A DNA stretch of 64,000 nt from Marimonas arenosa. Its GTDB lineage: Bacteria; Pseudomonadota; Alphaproteobacteria; Rhodobacterales; Rhodobacteraceae. The DNA is taken from positions 30,001-94,000 of the forward strand of contig NZ_JANHAX010000004.1 in NCBI RefSeq assembly GCF_030848945.1, written 5' to 3'. Both the position numbers and the translations under genes were made by a program. Below, piece by piece: positions 55,201-63,632 of this stretch (within the stretch, counting starts at the first letter, position 1; each line of letters begins with the position of its first letter). A model generated the notes under the pieces. The model saw only the letters and a list, made by a program, of their open reading frames with translations, did not search any database and was not told where the DNA came from.

Positions 55201-57691
55201 GTCGAACCGGCTGATCACGATGAAGGCGGTCGAGGTGCGTGAGGGCGAGAACCTGGTCGAACTGGAGGTTACGGACGACTGGGGCGCGGGGGCATATGTG
55301 ACGGCTTCGGTGATCCGGCCGATGGACGTTTCCGCCGGCCAGAACCCGGCGCGGGCAATGGGGCTTTCCTATGCCAAGATCGACCCGGGTGCGAAGCAAC
55401 TGCAGGTCGCCATGGAGGCGCCGGAGCAGTCCGCGCCGCGCGGGCCGCTGACGGCGGCGGTTAAGGTCGAGGGTGTGAAAGCGGGTGAGACCGCCTATGT
55501 CACTGTCGCGGCGGTGGATGTGGGCATTCTGAACCTCACAGGCTTTGAAAGTCCCGACCCGTCGGATCACTATTTCGGCCAGCGGCGGCTGGGGATGGAC
55601 ATCCGTGACGTCTATGGCCGACTGATTGACGGCATGTCGGGCGCGCTTGGCGCGGTGCGGTCGGGCGGGGACGCCATGGACGAGGCAAGCCTGCAATCAC
55701 CGCCGCCGACCGAGGAGCTGGTCGCGTTCTTCAGCGGACCGGTCGAGGTCGGCACCGATGGTCGGGCCGAGGTGTCGTTCGATATCCCAGAGTTCAACGG
55801 CACCGTGCGGCTGATGGCCGTGGCCTGGAGCAAGGGGTCTGTCGGGCAGGCCGAGGCGGACGTTCTGGTCCGTGATCCGGTGGTGGTGACGGCGAGCCTG
55901 CCGCGTTATCTGTCGCCTGGGGATACCTCGCGGCTGCTGCTGGAGATCGTCCATGCCGAAGGGCCGACCGGCCGGATGGGGCTGGACGTCAGCGCAACCG
56001 GCGTGAGGCTGTCCGGTGACGTCCCGTCGGGTCTGACACTCGGGGAAAAGGAAAAAGCAACCTTCTCGATCCCCGTGGTGGCCGGTGATGTCGGCGACCA
56101 TGCGATCCGCGTGGCGCTGACCACACCGGACGGTAAACAACTGACCAAGGAACTGACGATGCCGGTGCGGATGAACGACCCGGAAGTGGCGGTCACCCGG
56201 CGGTTCACGCTGGCGGCGGGCGATACCTTCACGCTCGACGACAACGTCTTTTCCGAAATGCGACCGGGCACCGGATCGGCGATCGTTTCGGCGGGGCCGT
56301 TGGCCAAACTCGACGCGCCGGGTCTTCTGACCGCGCTCGATCGGTATCCCTATGGTTGTACCGAGCAGGTGACCTCGGTGGCGATGCCGCTGCTCTATTT
56401 CGGCTCCGTCGCACAGGCGCTGGGGCTGGGCGCGCGCGACAAGGTGCAGGAGCGGGTCGACCAAGCCATCGAGAAGGTGCTTTCACGGCAATCGAGCAAC
56501 GGGTCGTTCGGGCTGTGGTATCCGGAGTCAGGGGATCTTTGGCTCGACGCCTATGTCTCGGATTTCCTGAGCCGAGCGCGGTCCGAAGGTTATGACGTGC
56601 CGCAACTCGCCTTCCGACTGGCAATGGACAACCTGCGCAACCGGGTGAACTATTATCCCGATTTCGACGAGGGCGGCAGTGAGATCGCCTATGCACTGAT
56701 GGTGCTGGCACGCGAGGGCGCGGCGGCGATGGCGGACCTGCGCTACTATGCCGACGAGAAAGCTGAAGCCTTCACAACGCCATTAGGCGTGGCCCAGATC
56801 GGTGCGGCGCTGGCGATGTATGGCGACCAGACCCGGGCCGACCGGATGTTCGCACGGGCTGGTCGGATGATCTCTGCCCGGTCGGCCAAGACGGAAGCGC
56901 CGGTTTGGCGGGTCGATTACGGCACCAACCTGCGCGATGCCGCCGGGGTGCTGACGCTGGCTGTCGAGGCCGGTTCGAACGCGGTCGACCGTCAGGCGCT
57001 GGCCGCTCGAGTCGGTGCCGCACAGGGACGGCTCTCGACCCAGGAAAGCGTCTGGACGCTGCTGGCGGCGCGGGCGCTGGTCGAGGATCCGTCGATTGCC
57101 GGGCTGACCCTGAACGGTACACCGGTCGAAGGACCGCTGGTCAAGCTTTTGGAAGACGAGACCCTAGGCAATGGCGTGGCGATCCGCAACGAGAGTGGGC
57201 GCGACACCGATGTGACGCTGACCACGTTCGGCGTTCCGCAGGTGGCGCCGGAGGCGGGCGGGTATGGCTATCGCATCGACCGGCTCTACTACACCATGGA
57301 CGGGCGACCGGTCGAAACGCTATCTCCTGAGGTTGGCGACCGTTTCGTGGTGCTGCTGCGCGTGACGCCCTTCGAGAAGGGTGAGGCGCGGCTGATCATC
57401 GACGATCCGCTGCCGGCTGGTTTCGAGATTGACAATCCGAACCTGATCCGCTCGGGCGATATCCGCGCTCTGGACTGGTTGAAACCGGGTGAGGCGGACC
57501 ATGCCGAGTTCCGCTCGGATCGTTTCCTGGCTGCCATCGACTGGCGCCGCGACGAGGCCTTTCAACTGGCCTATATCGTGCGCGCTGTCAGTCCTGGGGA
57601 GTTCCATCACCCGGCGGCGCAGGTCGAGGACATGTACCGCCCGAACTACCGCGCACAGACGGCGACCGGGCGGTTTCGCATCGCCGAATGA
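52256..57691 (+). CDS. alpha-2-macroglobulin family protein with PAN domain (YfhM type)
   Basis: 1811 residues. A cleavable signal peptide (MRRVLAAFALLIGFVLPALA) without lipobox is followed by a Cys-rich PAN/apple-like domain (SCRNACLNDNRCKAFTF), macroglobulin domains and the thioester motif CTEQ (C1368, in YPYGCTEQVTS), so the covalent protease trap is intact. E. coli YfhM is a lipoprotein, so soluble periplasmic location would be a difference. TGGAGG site 6 nt before the ATG. Overlaps pbpC as ATGA; the pair is thought to guard and repair the wall against proteases. Confidence 0.93.
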   Translation: MRRVLAAFALLIGFVLPALADQYVPDRRLVVTKDVDFYGSDLQALFDTDLQSCRNACLNDNRCKAFTFNSRSNSCFPKSAVSDRQPYEGATSAEVLELDPRVARVADARGEELDRVLSKRDLSEALAQARDIGSRHPGGQYTTEALLNAAEDRRAQKDYLNAMRWTGAAVAVTDRSDQWVEYGRLSLAIQTQKSSDKRNYADRAVGAAVNGYLRALNDAQRVNALSAIADAFERLERGRDMIPVLRLAEQIQPREELKARLDSAIAKYGFRITEHEVESDKADPRVCAEFSEHLVRTGVDYAPYIKLPDQRMSVETEGNRICIGGATHGERYVVTFREGLPAASGEKLIKDVELRFYVRDRSPSVNFAGRAYVLPKAADAAIPVQTVNLTELDLVLRRVSDRNILRAIQDNYFGKRLTYWNSRSFAGEVGEEIWRGTGQVDSEINRDMTTRLPMGDIVRDLAPGVYALSAAIPGVDVYDDEGATQWFVLTDLGLTTMNGADGLHVFVRALGDASARAGTKVTLLSRSNRVLGTTVTDAQGYARFEAGLTRGSKGAEPGLVLVEDGDTDMAFLSLTDPAFDLSDRGVEGRAPAGAVDVFLATDRGAYRAGEVINATVLARDGVAEAVDDLPLTAILTRPDGVEYARHFSSTGVSGGHVFNMPVGLSVPRGTWRLDIKADVDAPALASTTLLVEDFLPERIDFELAMLQDRLRPGETADMSVKVDYLFGAPGSDLPVEGDTNLRAKREVEGWKGFVFGRHDTQATSRRGYFDGGRTGANGVAIVPVSLPQAPVEDRPLELEVIARVAEGSGRPVERRLIQAVAPAGPVIGIKPLFEDEVEEGSEARFQLIALSPDLTPVAMPVKWTLNRVHRRYQWYKEYGDWQWEAITTRKKVSQGEVMLGGTPVEIGAQVDWGRYELVVERADGEYVASSEDFYAGWYVPADTVSTPDVLDLSLDAPGYRSGDTATLRLVPRYAGKALIAVMSNRLITMKAVEVREGENLVELEVTDDWGAGAYVTASVIRPMDVSAGQNPARAMGLSYAKIDPGAKQLQVAMEAPEQSAPRGPLTAAVKVEGVKAGETAYVTVAAVDVGILNLTGFESPDPSDHYFGQRRLGMDIRDVYGRLIDGMSGALGAVRSGGDAMDEASLQSPPPTEELVAFFSGPVEVGTDGRAEVSFDIPEFNGTVRLMAVAWSKGSVGQAEADVLVRDPVVVTASLPRYLSPGDTSRLLLEIVHAEGPTGRMGLDVSATGVRLSGDVPSGLTLGEKEKATFSIPVVAGDVGDHAIRVALTTPDGKQLTKELTMPVRMNDPEVAVTRRFTLAAGDTFTLDDNVFSEMRPGTGSAIVSAGPLAKLDAPGLLTALDRYPYGCTEQVTSVAMPLLYFGSVAQALGLGARDKVQERVDQAIEKVLSRQSSNGSFGLWYPESGDLWLDAYVSDFLSRARSEGYDVPQLAFRLAMDNLRNRVNYYPDFDEGGSEIAYALMVLAREGAAAMADLRYYADEKAEAFTTPLGVAQIGAALAMYGDQTRADRMFARAGRMISARSAKTEAPVWRVDYGTNLRDAAGVLTLAVEAGSNAVDRQALAARVGAAQGRLSTQESVWTLLAARALVEDPSIAGLTLNGTPVEGPLVKLLEDETLGNGVAIRNESGRDTDVTLTTFGVPQVAPEAGGYGYRIDRLYYTMDGRPVETLSPEVGDRFVVLLRVTPFEKGEARLIIDDPLPAGFEIDNPNLIRSGDIRALDWLKPGEADHAEFRSDRFLAAIDWRRDEAFQLAYIVRAVSPGEFHHPAAQVEDMYRPNYRAQTATGRFRIAE

Positions 57692-59733
57692 GGACCTGGC
57701 TGCTCATAGCCCTGGCCGTCCTCATGTTTGTCGGGGCCGCAGGGCGCGATGCGCTGGACCGCTGGGTGGCGGGGACCGAACTGCCGCCGCTGCTGGCCGA
57801 GACCTCGGTCGAGATGCGCGACCGCGAGGGTCAGCTTTTGCGGGTTTATACGCTGCGAGACGGGCGCTGGCGGTTGGGGGCAGGGGTGGCGCAGGTTGAT
57901 CCCGTGTACCTGCGGATGCTGGTGGCTTATGAGGACCGGCGGTTCTGGCGCCACGCGGGGGTGGACATGCGGGCGATAGTGCGCGCGGTGGCGCAGGCGA
58001 TTTGGCACGGCAAGGTGGTGTCGGGCGGGTCGACGCTGACCATGCAGGTGGCGCGGCTGCTGGAAGACAGCGGCACCGGGAAAATCTCGGGCAAGATCAG
58101 GCAGATGCGGCTGGCGCTGGCGCTGGAGCGGAAGCTGTCGAAAGAGGAGATTCTTGCGCTTTACCTGACCCATGCGCCTTTTGGCGGCAATCTCGAAGGT
58201 GTGCGGGCGGCGACGCTGTCTTGGTTCGGCAAGGAGCCGCGTCGGCTGACGCCGGCGCAGGCGGCGCTTTTGGTGGCGCTGCCGCAATCGCCCGAGGCAC
58301 GGCGGCCGGACCGCGACTGGAAGGCAGCCAAGACGGCGCGCAACCGGGTGCTGACGCGGATCCGCGCGGCGGGGATCATCGGAGCGGAGGCGCATGACAC
58401 CGCCTTGGCCGAGCCGGTGCCGCGGGCGCGGCGACCTTTTCCGGCACTGGCGCCACATCTGACCGATCGGGTGCGGGCGCAGGAGCCTCTCGCCGTGCGG
58501 CATGACCTGACGCTGGATGGTGAGCTGCAGACAGCGCTGGAACGGCTGGCGACAACAAGCTTGCGCGGGTTGCCCGATCAACTGTCGATCGCGATGCTGG
58601 TGGCCGATCACAGGAACGGCGAAGTCCTCGCCTCGGTCGGATCGGCAAGTTATGGCACCACCAGCGCGCGGCAGGGCTTCGTGGACATGACCCAAGCCCT
58701 GCGCAGCCCGGGCTCGACGCTGAAACCGCTGGTCTACGCCATGGGGTTCGACCGTGGGTTGGCGCATCCCGAAACGATCATCGACGACCGGCCAGTGGCG
58801 TTCGGTTCCTATGCGCCGCAGAACTTTGATGGCGGGTTCCGGGGCGAGTTGCGGGTGGCCGAGGCTCTGCGGCTGTCGCTCAATATCCCAGTAGTGATGT
58901 TGATGGACGAGATCGGCCCGGCCCGCTTCATGGCCGGGCTGCGCCGTGCCGGAGTTGAGGCGGTGGTCCCGGGTGGCAAACCCGGACTGGCGGTGGCCCT
59001 TGGTGGTGTTGGTATACGGCTTCAGGATCTGGTGCAGCTCTATGCCAGCCTGGCGCGTGGTGGTGACGCTATTGAGCTGAGGTGGAAATCCGCTGAGGTG
59101 CGGGGAGAGGGGCAGCGCGTCGTCAGCCGTGCCGCGGCCTGGCAGGTGAGCCATATCCTGGCCGGCCTGACCCCGGCCGGGGGCAAGGGAAAGGGCCGAT
59201 TGGCCTACAAGACCGGCACGTCCTATGGGCATCGCGATGCCTGGGCCATTGGCTTCGATGGGGCGCACGTCGCCGGCGTCTGGATCGGGCGGGCGGACGG
59301 CACGCCGGTGCCCGGGGCGTTCGGTGGCGAGTTGGCCGCACCGATCCTGACTGAACTGTTTCACCGGCTGAAACCCGCGCTTGATGAGCTGCCGCCGCCG
59401 CCGCCCGAGACGCTGATCGTGGCCAACGCCCGGTTGCCGCAGCCGCTGCAGCGCTTCCGTGGCCGCCGCGCGGTGTTCGAGGCAGCCGCCGATGCACCGG
59501 TGCTGGCCTTCCCGCCCGACGGCGCCACGCTGCCATTGGAAGACGACATCCCGCTGGTGGTGAAGATCCGCGAGGGCCGCCCCCCGTTCACCGTGCTGGC
59601 GGACGGGGCGCCGCTGGTGACCGGCGCGCGGGGACGCGAGATTGAACTGCCGTGGCGCGGCACGGGCTTCCTGAACCTCTCGGTAATCGACGCAAAGGGG
59701 CGGTCGGCGCGAGTCAGTATTCGGCTGGAGTGA
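57688..59733 (+). CDS. pbpC: penicillin-binding protein 1C
   Basis: 681 residues. One membrane segment (1-20) is followed by a GT51 transglycosylase domain (catalytic E82 in AYEDRRFWRHAG; SGGSTLTMQVARLL) and a transpeptidase domain with S343xxK (SPGSTLKP), SLN and KTGT (KTGTSYGHRDAW). A C-terminal biPBP-type domain (VLAFPPDGATLPLEDDIPLVVKI in part) is typical of PbpC. Translationally coupled to the alpha-2-macroglobulin gene. Confidence 0.93.
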   Translation: MRTWLLIALAVLMFVGAAGRDALDRWVAGTELPPLLAETSVEMRDREGQLLRVYTLRDGRWRLGAGVAQVDPVYLRMLVAYEDRRFWRHAGVDMRAIVRAVAQAIWHGKVVSGGSTLTMQVARLLEDSGTGKISGKIRQMRLALALERKLSKEEILALYLTHAPFGGNLEGVRAATLSWFGKEPRRLTPAQAALLVALPQSPEARRPDRDWKAAKTARNRVLTRIRAAGIIGAEAHDTALAEPVPRARRPFPALAPHLTDRVRAQEPLAVRHDLTLDGELQTALERLATTSLRGLPDQLSIAMLVADHRNGEVLASVGSASYGTTSARQGFVDMTQALRSPGSTLKPLVYAMGFDRGLAHPETIIDDRPVAFGSYAPQNFDGGFRGELRVAEALRLSLNIPVVMLMDEIGPARFMAGLRRAGVEAVVPGGKPGLAVALGGVGIRLQDLVQLYASLARGGDAIELRWKSAEVRGEGQRVVSRAAAWQVSHILAGLTPAGGKGKGRLAYKTGTSYGHRDAWAIGFDGAHVAGVWIGRADGTPVPGAFGGELAAPILTELFHRLKPALDELPPPPPETLIVANARLPQPLQRFRGRRAVFEAAADAPVLAFPPDGATLPLEDDIPLVVKIREGRPPFTVLADGAPLVTGARGREIELPWRGTGFLNLSVIDAKGRSARVSIRLE

Positions 59734-59744
59734 GACGTCAAATA

Positions 59745-59767
59745 GGCCCCGGGACAAGCCCGGGGCC
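59745..59767. terminator. perfect GC stem-loop between convergent genes
   Basis: GGCCCCGGG and CCCGGGGCC enclose ACAAG. No T run follows on either strand, so it is not a classic intrinsic terminator, but its position between the pbpC and thiolase stops suggests it ends or stabilises both transcripts. Confidence 0.5.
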
Positions 59768-59785
59768 GGGCGGGTAACGTTGCGC

Positions 59786-60961
59786 TCAGAGCGCCTCGAT
59801 AGCTAGTGCGATGCCCTGGCCACCACCGATGCACATGGTGATCAGCGCCTTTTTCCCGCCCACCCGGGCGAGTTCGTAAAGTGCCTTGACCGTGATGATC
59901 GCGCCGGTGGCTCCGACCGGGTGGCCAAGCGCGATGGCGCCGCCGTTGGGATTGACCTTCGCCGGGTCAAGGCCGAGGTCCTTGTTGACCGCGAGCGCTT
60001 GGGCCGCGAAGGCTTCGTTCGACTCGATCACGTCGAAGTCGGAAGCGGAAAGTCCAGTTTTTTCAAGGAGCTTTCCGACTGCAGGGATCGGGCCGATGCC
60101 CATCACCTCGGGACGGACGCCGGCGTGGGCATAGCCCAGCACCCGGGCGCGGGGTTTGAGGCCAGCGGCCTCGGCCGCTTCGGCGCGGGCCAGAACCAGC
60201 GCGGCTGCACCGTCGTTGATGCCGCTGGCGTTGCCGGCGGTTACTGTGCCGTCCTTCTGAAAGACCGGGCGCAGACCGGCCAGCGCCTCGGCCGAGGTGG
60301 CCTTGGGGTGTTCGTCGGTGTCGAAGGGGACGAGATCGCGCTTCACGCGAACCTCGACCGGCACGATCTGGTCGCGGAAGCGGCCTTCGGCTATGGCGCG
60401 GGCGGCACGGGCCTGGCTTTCCAGTGCGAAGGCATCCTGGGCCGCGCGGGAAATGTCATGTTCGGCGGCCACGTTTTCCGCGGTTACGCCCATATGCCCG
60501 GTGCCGAAGGGGCAGTTCAGCGCGCCGAGCATCATGTCGAGCGTTCTGACGTCTCCCATCTTCTGGCCGAAGCGTTGCTGCGGCACGATATAGGGTGAGC
60601 GGCTCATCGATTCCGCCCCGCCGGCAAGACCGAAATCGGCATCTCCCAGCATCAGAGACTGCACCACCGAGACGATCGCCTGCGCGCCCGAGCCGCAGAG
60701 GCGGTTCACGTTCATCGCCGGCGCGGAGTCGGGAATGCCGGCTTCGATCGCGGCCACGCGGCTGAGATACATATCGCGCGGTTCGGTGTTGATCACGTGA
60801 CCGAACGCCACGTGACCGATCTGTCCACCTTCAACGCCCGAGCGCGCCAGCGCTTCTTTCGTTGCGATGGCGCCGAGTTGTGCTGGCGGTGTGGCGGCGA
60901 GCGCGCCGCCGAACGTGCCGATGGCTGTGCGGGCACCGTCGAGAATTACAATATCAGTCAT
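59786..60961 (-). CDS. acetyl-CoA C-acyltransferase (thiolase)
   Basis: 391 residues, thiolase family. The acyl-accepting C89 is in NRLCGSGAQA, His in GGAIALGHPVGATGA and the second Cys in CIGGGQG. It makes acetoacetyl-CoA or cleaves 3-ketoacyl-CoA; closest in pattern to BktB/PhaA-type biosynthetic thiolases. No other PHB or beta-oxidation gene is adjacent, so the precise chain length is open. Confidence 0.9.
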   Translation of the reverse strand: MTDIVILDGARTAIGTFGGALAATPPAQLGAIATKEALARSGVEGGQIGHVAFGHVINTEPRDMYLSRVAAIEAGIPDSAPAMNVNRLCGSGAQAIVSVVQSLMLGDADFGLAGGAESMSRSPYIVPQQRFGQKMGDVRTLDMMLGALNCPFGTGHMGVTAENVAAEHDISRAAQDAFALESQARAARAIAEGRFRDQIVPVEVRVKRDLVPFDTDEHPKATSAEALAGLRPVFQKDGTVTAGNASGINDGAAALVLARAEAAEAAGLKPRARVLGYAHAGVRPEVMGIGPIPAVGKLLEKTGLSASDFDVIESNEAFAAQALAVNKDLGLDPAKVNPNGGAIALGHPVGATGAIITVKALYELARVGGKKALITMCIGGGQGIALAIEAL

Positions 60962-61078
60962 GAGTCTTGCCCCGGGATGGTGAAGGTTTCGTTAAAGGAC
61001 CATACGGGGCGGCCGGGTCGGGGAAAAGAGGTCAGTCCGAGACTTGCCCCGGCGTCACAACTGTGCCAGCAGTCCTCC

Positions 61079-62635
61079 ATGCAATTGACTGCCTATGGAC
61101 CGCTGACTGAGGCCGAGCAGAAGCTGATCGCTGACTGCTCGGCGGGTGGGCGGATCACCATTGGCGACGGCGAATTACCCAAGGCGGAGACACCGGCGGT
61201 GTCGATCCGGGCCGGGTTGATCCGGATGTTGTTGACCGGCAGCGAGCCTGCCCTCACGCTGCATGACAAGGGATTGCGGTTGCGCGGGGCATGGATCAGC
61301 GGGGCGCTCGATCTGCAGGGGGCGGATATCTCGCATGACCTTTCGCTGACCGCCTGCCGTCTGCCGGCAGCGGTTGAAATCGTGAACGCGCGCCTGCGCG
61401 GCCTGTTCTTCTCGGGCTGTGCGATGGCAGGGCTTTCAGGCGATCACGCGCGGCTCGACGGGGCGCTGTTTCTGCGCGCGGGCACCCGGGTGGAGGGTGA
61501 GATTGCGCTGGCCGGGGCGCGCATCGCGGGTGATCTTCAGCTTTGCGATCTTTCCATCGTAAGCCCCGGGCAAGACGCGGTTTTCGCTCCGTCGCTGACG
61601 GTGGACGGATCGGTTTTCCTTGGCAACTACCCCTATGTTAACGGCGAGACCGCGCTGACTACAAATGGTGCGCTCTTTCTGGCTTCGGCCAGTGTTGAGC
61701 ACGACTTGTTCATAACGCATGTGTCGATTGCGACGAAACGGGATATGATAGCCGGTGTCTTTCACGGCTCGGAGGAGCACGGTGCCGACAATGCGCTATC
61801 GCTGGCCCGGGCGCAGATTGGCGGCATCCTCTATTTCAAGCAGAACCAGATCGCCGGCGGGACGGTGTCGTTGGCCGGCGCCCATGCGGCGCGGTTTCGC
61901 GATGAACCGGAAGGCCCGGGCGCCGTCTATCCGATCCGGCTTGACGGCTTCACATATGACGATTTCTCGCGCCACACCGAGACCGATCTGAGTGCCAGGC
62001 TGCGCTGGCTGGAACGGCGGCCGACGGACACGCCGTTCACGGCCCAACCCTATGAGCAGTTGGCCCGGGTTCTGCTGCACCTCGGGCACAGGCGGGACGC
62101 GCGCACGGTGCTGATGCGTAAAGAGCGGATCCTGCGTTGGGAAAACCGGCAATCCATTAACAATCCGTTGCGCAGAGGCGCGGTTTTCCTGGCCGATTCG
62201 GTGCTGCGGGGCGCGGTGGGCTATGGCTATCGGCCGGGGCGGGTTCTGGGGCTGGCGATCCTATTGATTTTGTCTATGGGGCTGTTTTTTCAAAGGGCCT
62301 GGGAGGCAGGCGACATGGCGCCAAACGCCGCGCCGATCCTGGTCTCGAACGCTTGGATCGACGCCACCGAGACGCATCCAGAAAATCCCGGCGCTTTCTG
62401 GGCATCGAAAGGTCAGGCGGGGCAGGATTGGGAGACATTTCAAGCCTTTGCCTATGCCGCCGACATCGTGATCCCGATCGTTAACCTCGGCCAGGAAAGC
62501 GCTTGGGCGCCATCGACCGCGCGAAGCCCCTGGGGGCAGGCAGGGTGGTGGATCCGGTGGTTTGCGAAGGCCGCAGGGTGGATCATTACAGCCTTGGGCG
62601 CGGCCGCCGTGACCGGTCTGGTGCGCAACGATTAA
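61079..62635 (+). CDS. membrane protein with beta-helix-like repeats, unknown function
   Basis: 518 residues. The N-terminal two thirds contain hydrophobic repeats (LRLRGAWISGALDLQGADIS, LFLRAGTRVEGEIALAGARI) that look like a pentapeptide- or bactofilin-like beta-helix. Two C-terminal membrane segments follow (VLGLAILLILSMGLFF; AAGWIITALGAAAVTGLV) with a loop between. Actinobacterial relatives have been labelled membrane-associated oxidoreductase without proof. The ATG at 61079 is chosen; an earlier in-frame ATG at 60977 is possible. Divergent from the thiolase gene. Confidence 0.7.
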   Translation: MQLTAYGPLTEAEQKLIADCSAGGRITIGDGELPKAETPAVSIRAGLIRMLLTGSEPALTLHDKGLRLRGAWISGALDLQGADISHDLSLTACRLPAAVEIVNARLRGLFFSGCAMAGLSGDHARLDGALFLRAGTRVEGEIALAGARIAGDLQLCDLSIVSPGQDAVFAPSLTVDGSVFLGNYPYVNGETALTTNGALFLASASVEHDLFITHVSIATKRDMIAGVFHGSEEHGADNALSLARAQIGGILYFKQNQIAGGTVSLAGAHAARFRDEPEGPGAVYPIRLDGFTYDDFSRHTETDLSARLRWLERRPTDTPFTAQPYEQLARVLLHLGHRRDARTVLMRKERILRWENRQSINNPLRRGAVFLADSVLRGAVGYGYRPGRVLGLAILLILSMGLFFQRAWEAGDMAPNAAPILVSNAWIDATETHPENPGAFWASKGQAGQDWETFQAFAYAADIVIPIVNLGQESAWAPSTARSPWGQAGWWIRWFAKAAGWIITALGAAAVTGLVRND

Positions 62636-62650
62636 CCTTTGGCCATGTTG

Positions 62651-62709
62651 CCGGAAAACCACTGTATGGCAGGTTGGCTGGCGCCTTGTCTGGCACGCTG
62701 GCTGGCAGG
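62651..62709 (+). repeat. 12-bp tandem repeat element with WLAP mini-ORF, copy 2
   Basis: After ccggaaaacc (62651-62660), an ATG at 62666 leads into three and a half 12-bp units of consensus GGCACSCTGGCT. The frame codes for the 25-residue peptide MAGWLAPCLARWLAGETGA..., ending at 62743. Copy 1 lies at 42328-42384 in the other orientation, with the same ccggaaa-cc leader before gtATGGCA. Confidence 0.75.
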
Positions 62710-62891
62710 TGAAACAGGTGCATTGTGCTGCGTGCAATGGTGACCACAAGGAGCGGCGGAGTCACGATTTGTCAGGAACGCGGGCACGTGGCGGCCCGGT
62801 CAGAACCGGAAACCGCGCGGCTCGGGGGCCTTTCCACCTGCTCGCCGCGGGTTGGGGACAACCCGGCCGGACCCGGGACGCAGAACGCCCG

Positions 62892-63632
62892 TCAAGGCGC
62901 GAGCGGGACCCGGCCTTTCGGGGTCAGCACCCAGGCATTCGCCCCTTCGATCACAGCCGCGGTCAGCGGCCGGCCCCAGCCGGCACCGCTGTCGAGGTTG
63001 ATGCGGTTGCCGTAGTGGCGCGGAGCATCGATGGCGGAATGACCGTGCACGACAAGCCAGTCGAAGGGCTCGACATGGGTCAGGAAGGGATCGCGGATCC
63101 ACAGCAGGTGGTCTTCGGTCTGCCAGTCGAGTGGCAGTTTCGGATCGATACCGGCATGGACGAAGAGCAGGTGGTCCTCGACATGGTAAAGTGGGCAGGC
63201 GCGCAGGAAATCGAGATGGGCCTGCGGCACGGCGTCCTGCGTGCCGGCGATAAGCTCGGGCAGGGGCAGGGTCGGATCGATATCGTAGGAGGCCAGTGTG
63301 TCGAGCCCGCCGATCATATCGTGCAGCCAGCCCTCGCCGGACTCGATGATTTTTTTCGACCGGAAGGCGCTGTGATCAATGCGCCCAGCCTCGAGAAAGT
63401 CGAGGAACATGCGGTCATGGTTGCCCCGGAGCACGATCCAGTCGCGGCCCTGAGCCCGGCCCGAGATCAACGTGTCGAGCACGGCGCGGCTGTCGGGGCC
63501 GCGGTCGACCAGATCGCCCAGCACCATGACGCGGGCCCGCGTGCCGCCATCTGCCTCGATCAAGGTGAGAACGTCGAGCAGCATGTCGTGCTGGCCGTGG
63601 ATGTCGCCAATGGCGTAGATGGGTTCGGTCAT
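62892..63632 (-). CDS. metallophosphatase (PrpE/ApaH-like serine/threonine phosphatase family)
   Basis: 246 residues. All PPP-family metal motifs are present: GDIHG (9-13), GDLVDRGPDS (39-48), RGNHD, FVHAG and VHGHS. Substrates may be phosphoproteins or dinucleotide polyphosphates. Its ATG overlaps the LysR-type gene stop as ATGA, so the two are in one transcript. Confidence 0.87.
   Translation of the reverse strand: MTEPIYAIGDIHGQHDMLLDVLTLIEADGGTRARVMVLGDLVDRGPDSRAVLDTLISGRAQGRDWIVLRGNHDRMFLDFLEAGRIDHSAFRSKKIIESGEGWLHDMIGGLDTLASYDIDPTLPLPELIAGTQDAVPQAHLDFLRACPLYHVEDHLLFVHAGIDPKLPLDWQTEDHLLWIRDPFLTHVEPFDWLVVHGHSAIDAPRHYGNRINLDSGAGWGRPLTAAVIEGANAWVLTPKGRVPLAP

Noticed and set aside
57646-59757. 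A 703-codon open frame antisense to pbpC
   Set aside because: Same cause: shadow of a GC-rich gene with all PBP motifs intact on the plus strand.
59745-59767. Insertion-sequence end or attachment site
   Set aside because: A lone short GC hairpin between convergent genes, with no transposase, target duplication or partner repeat in the window.
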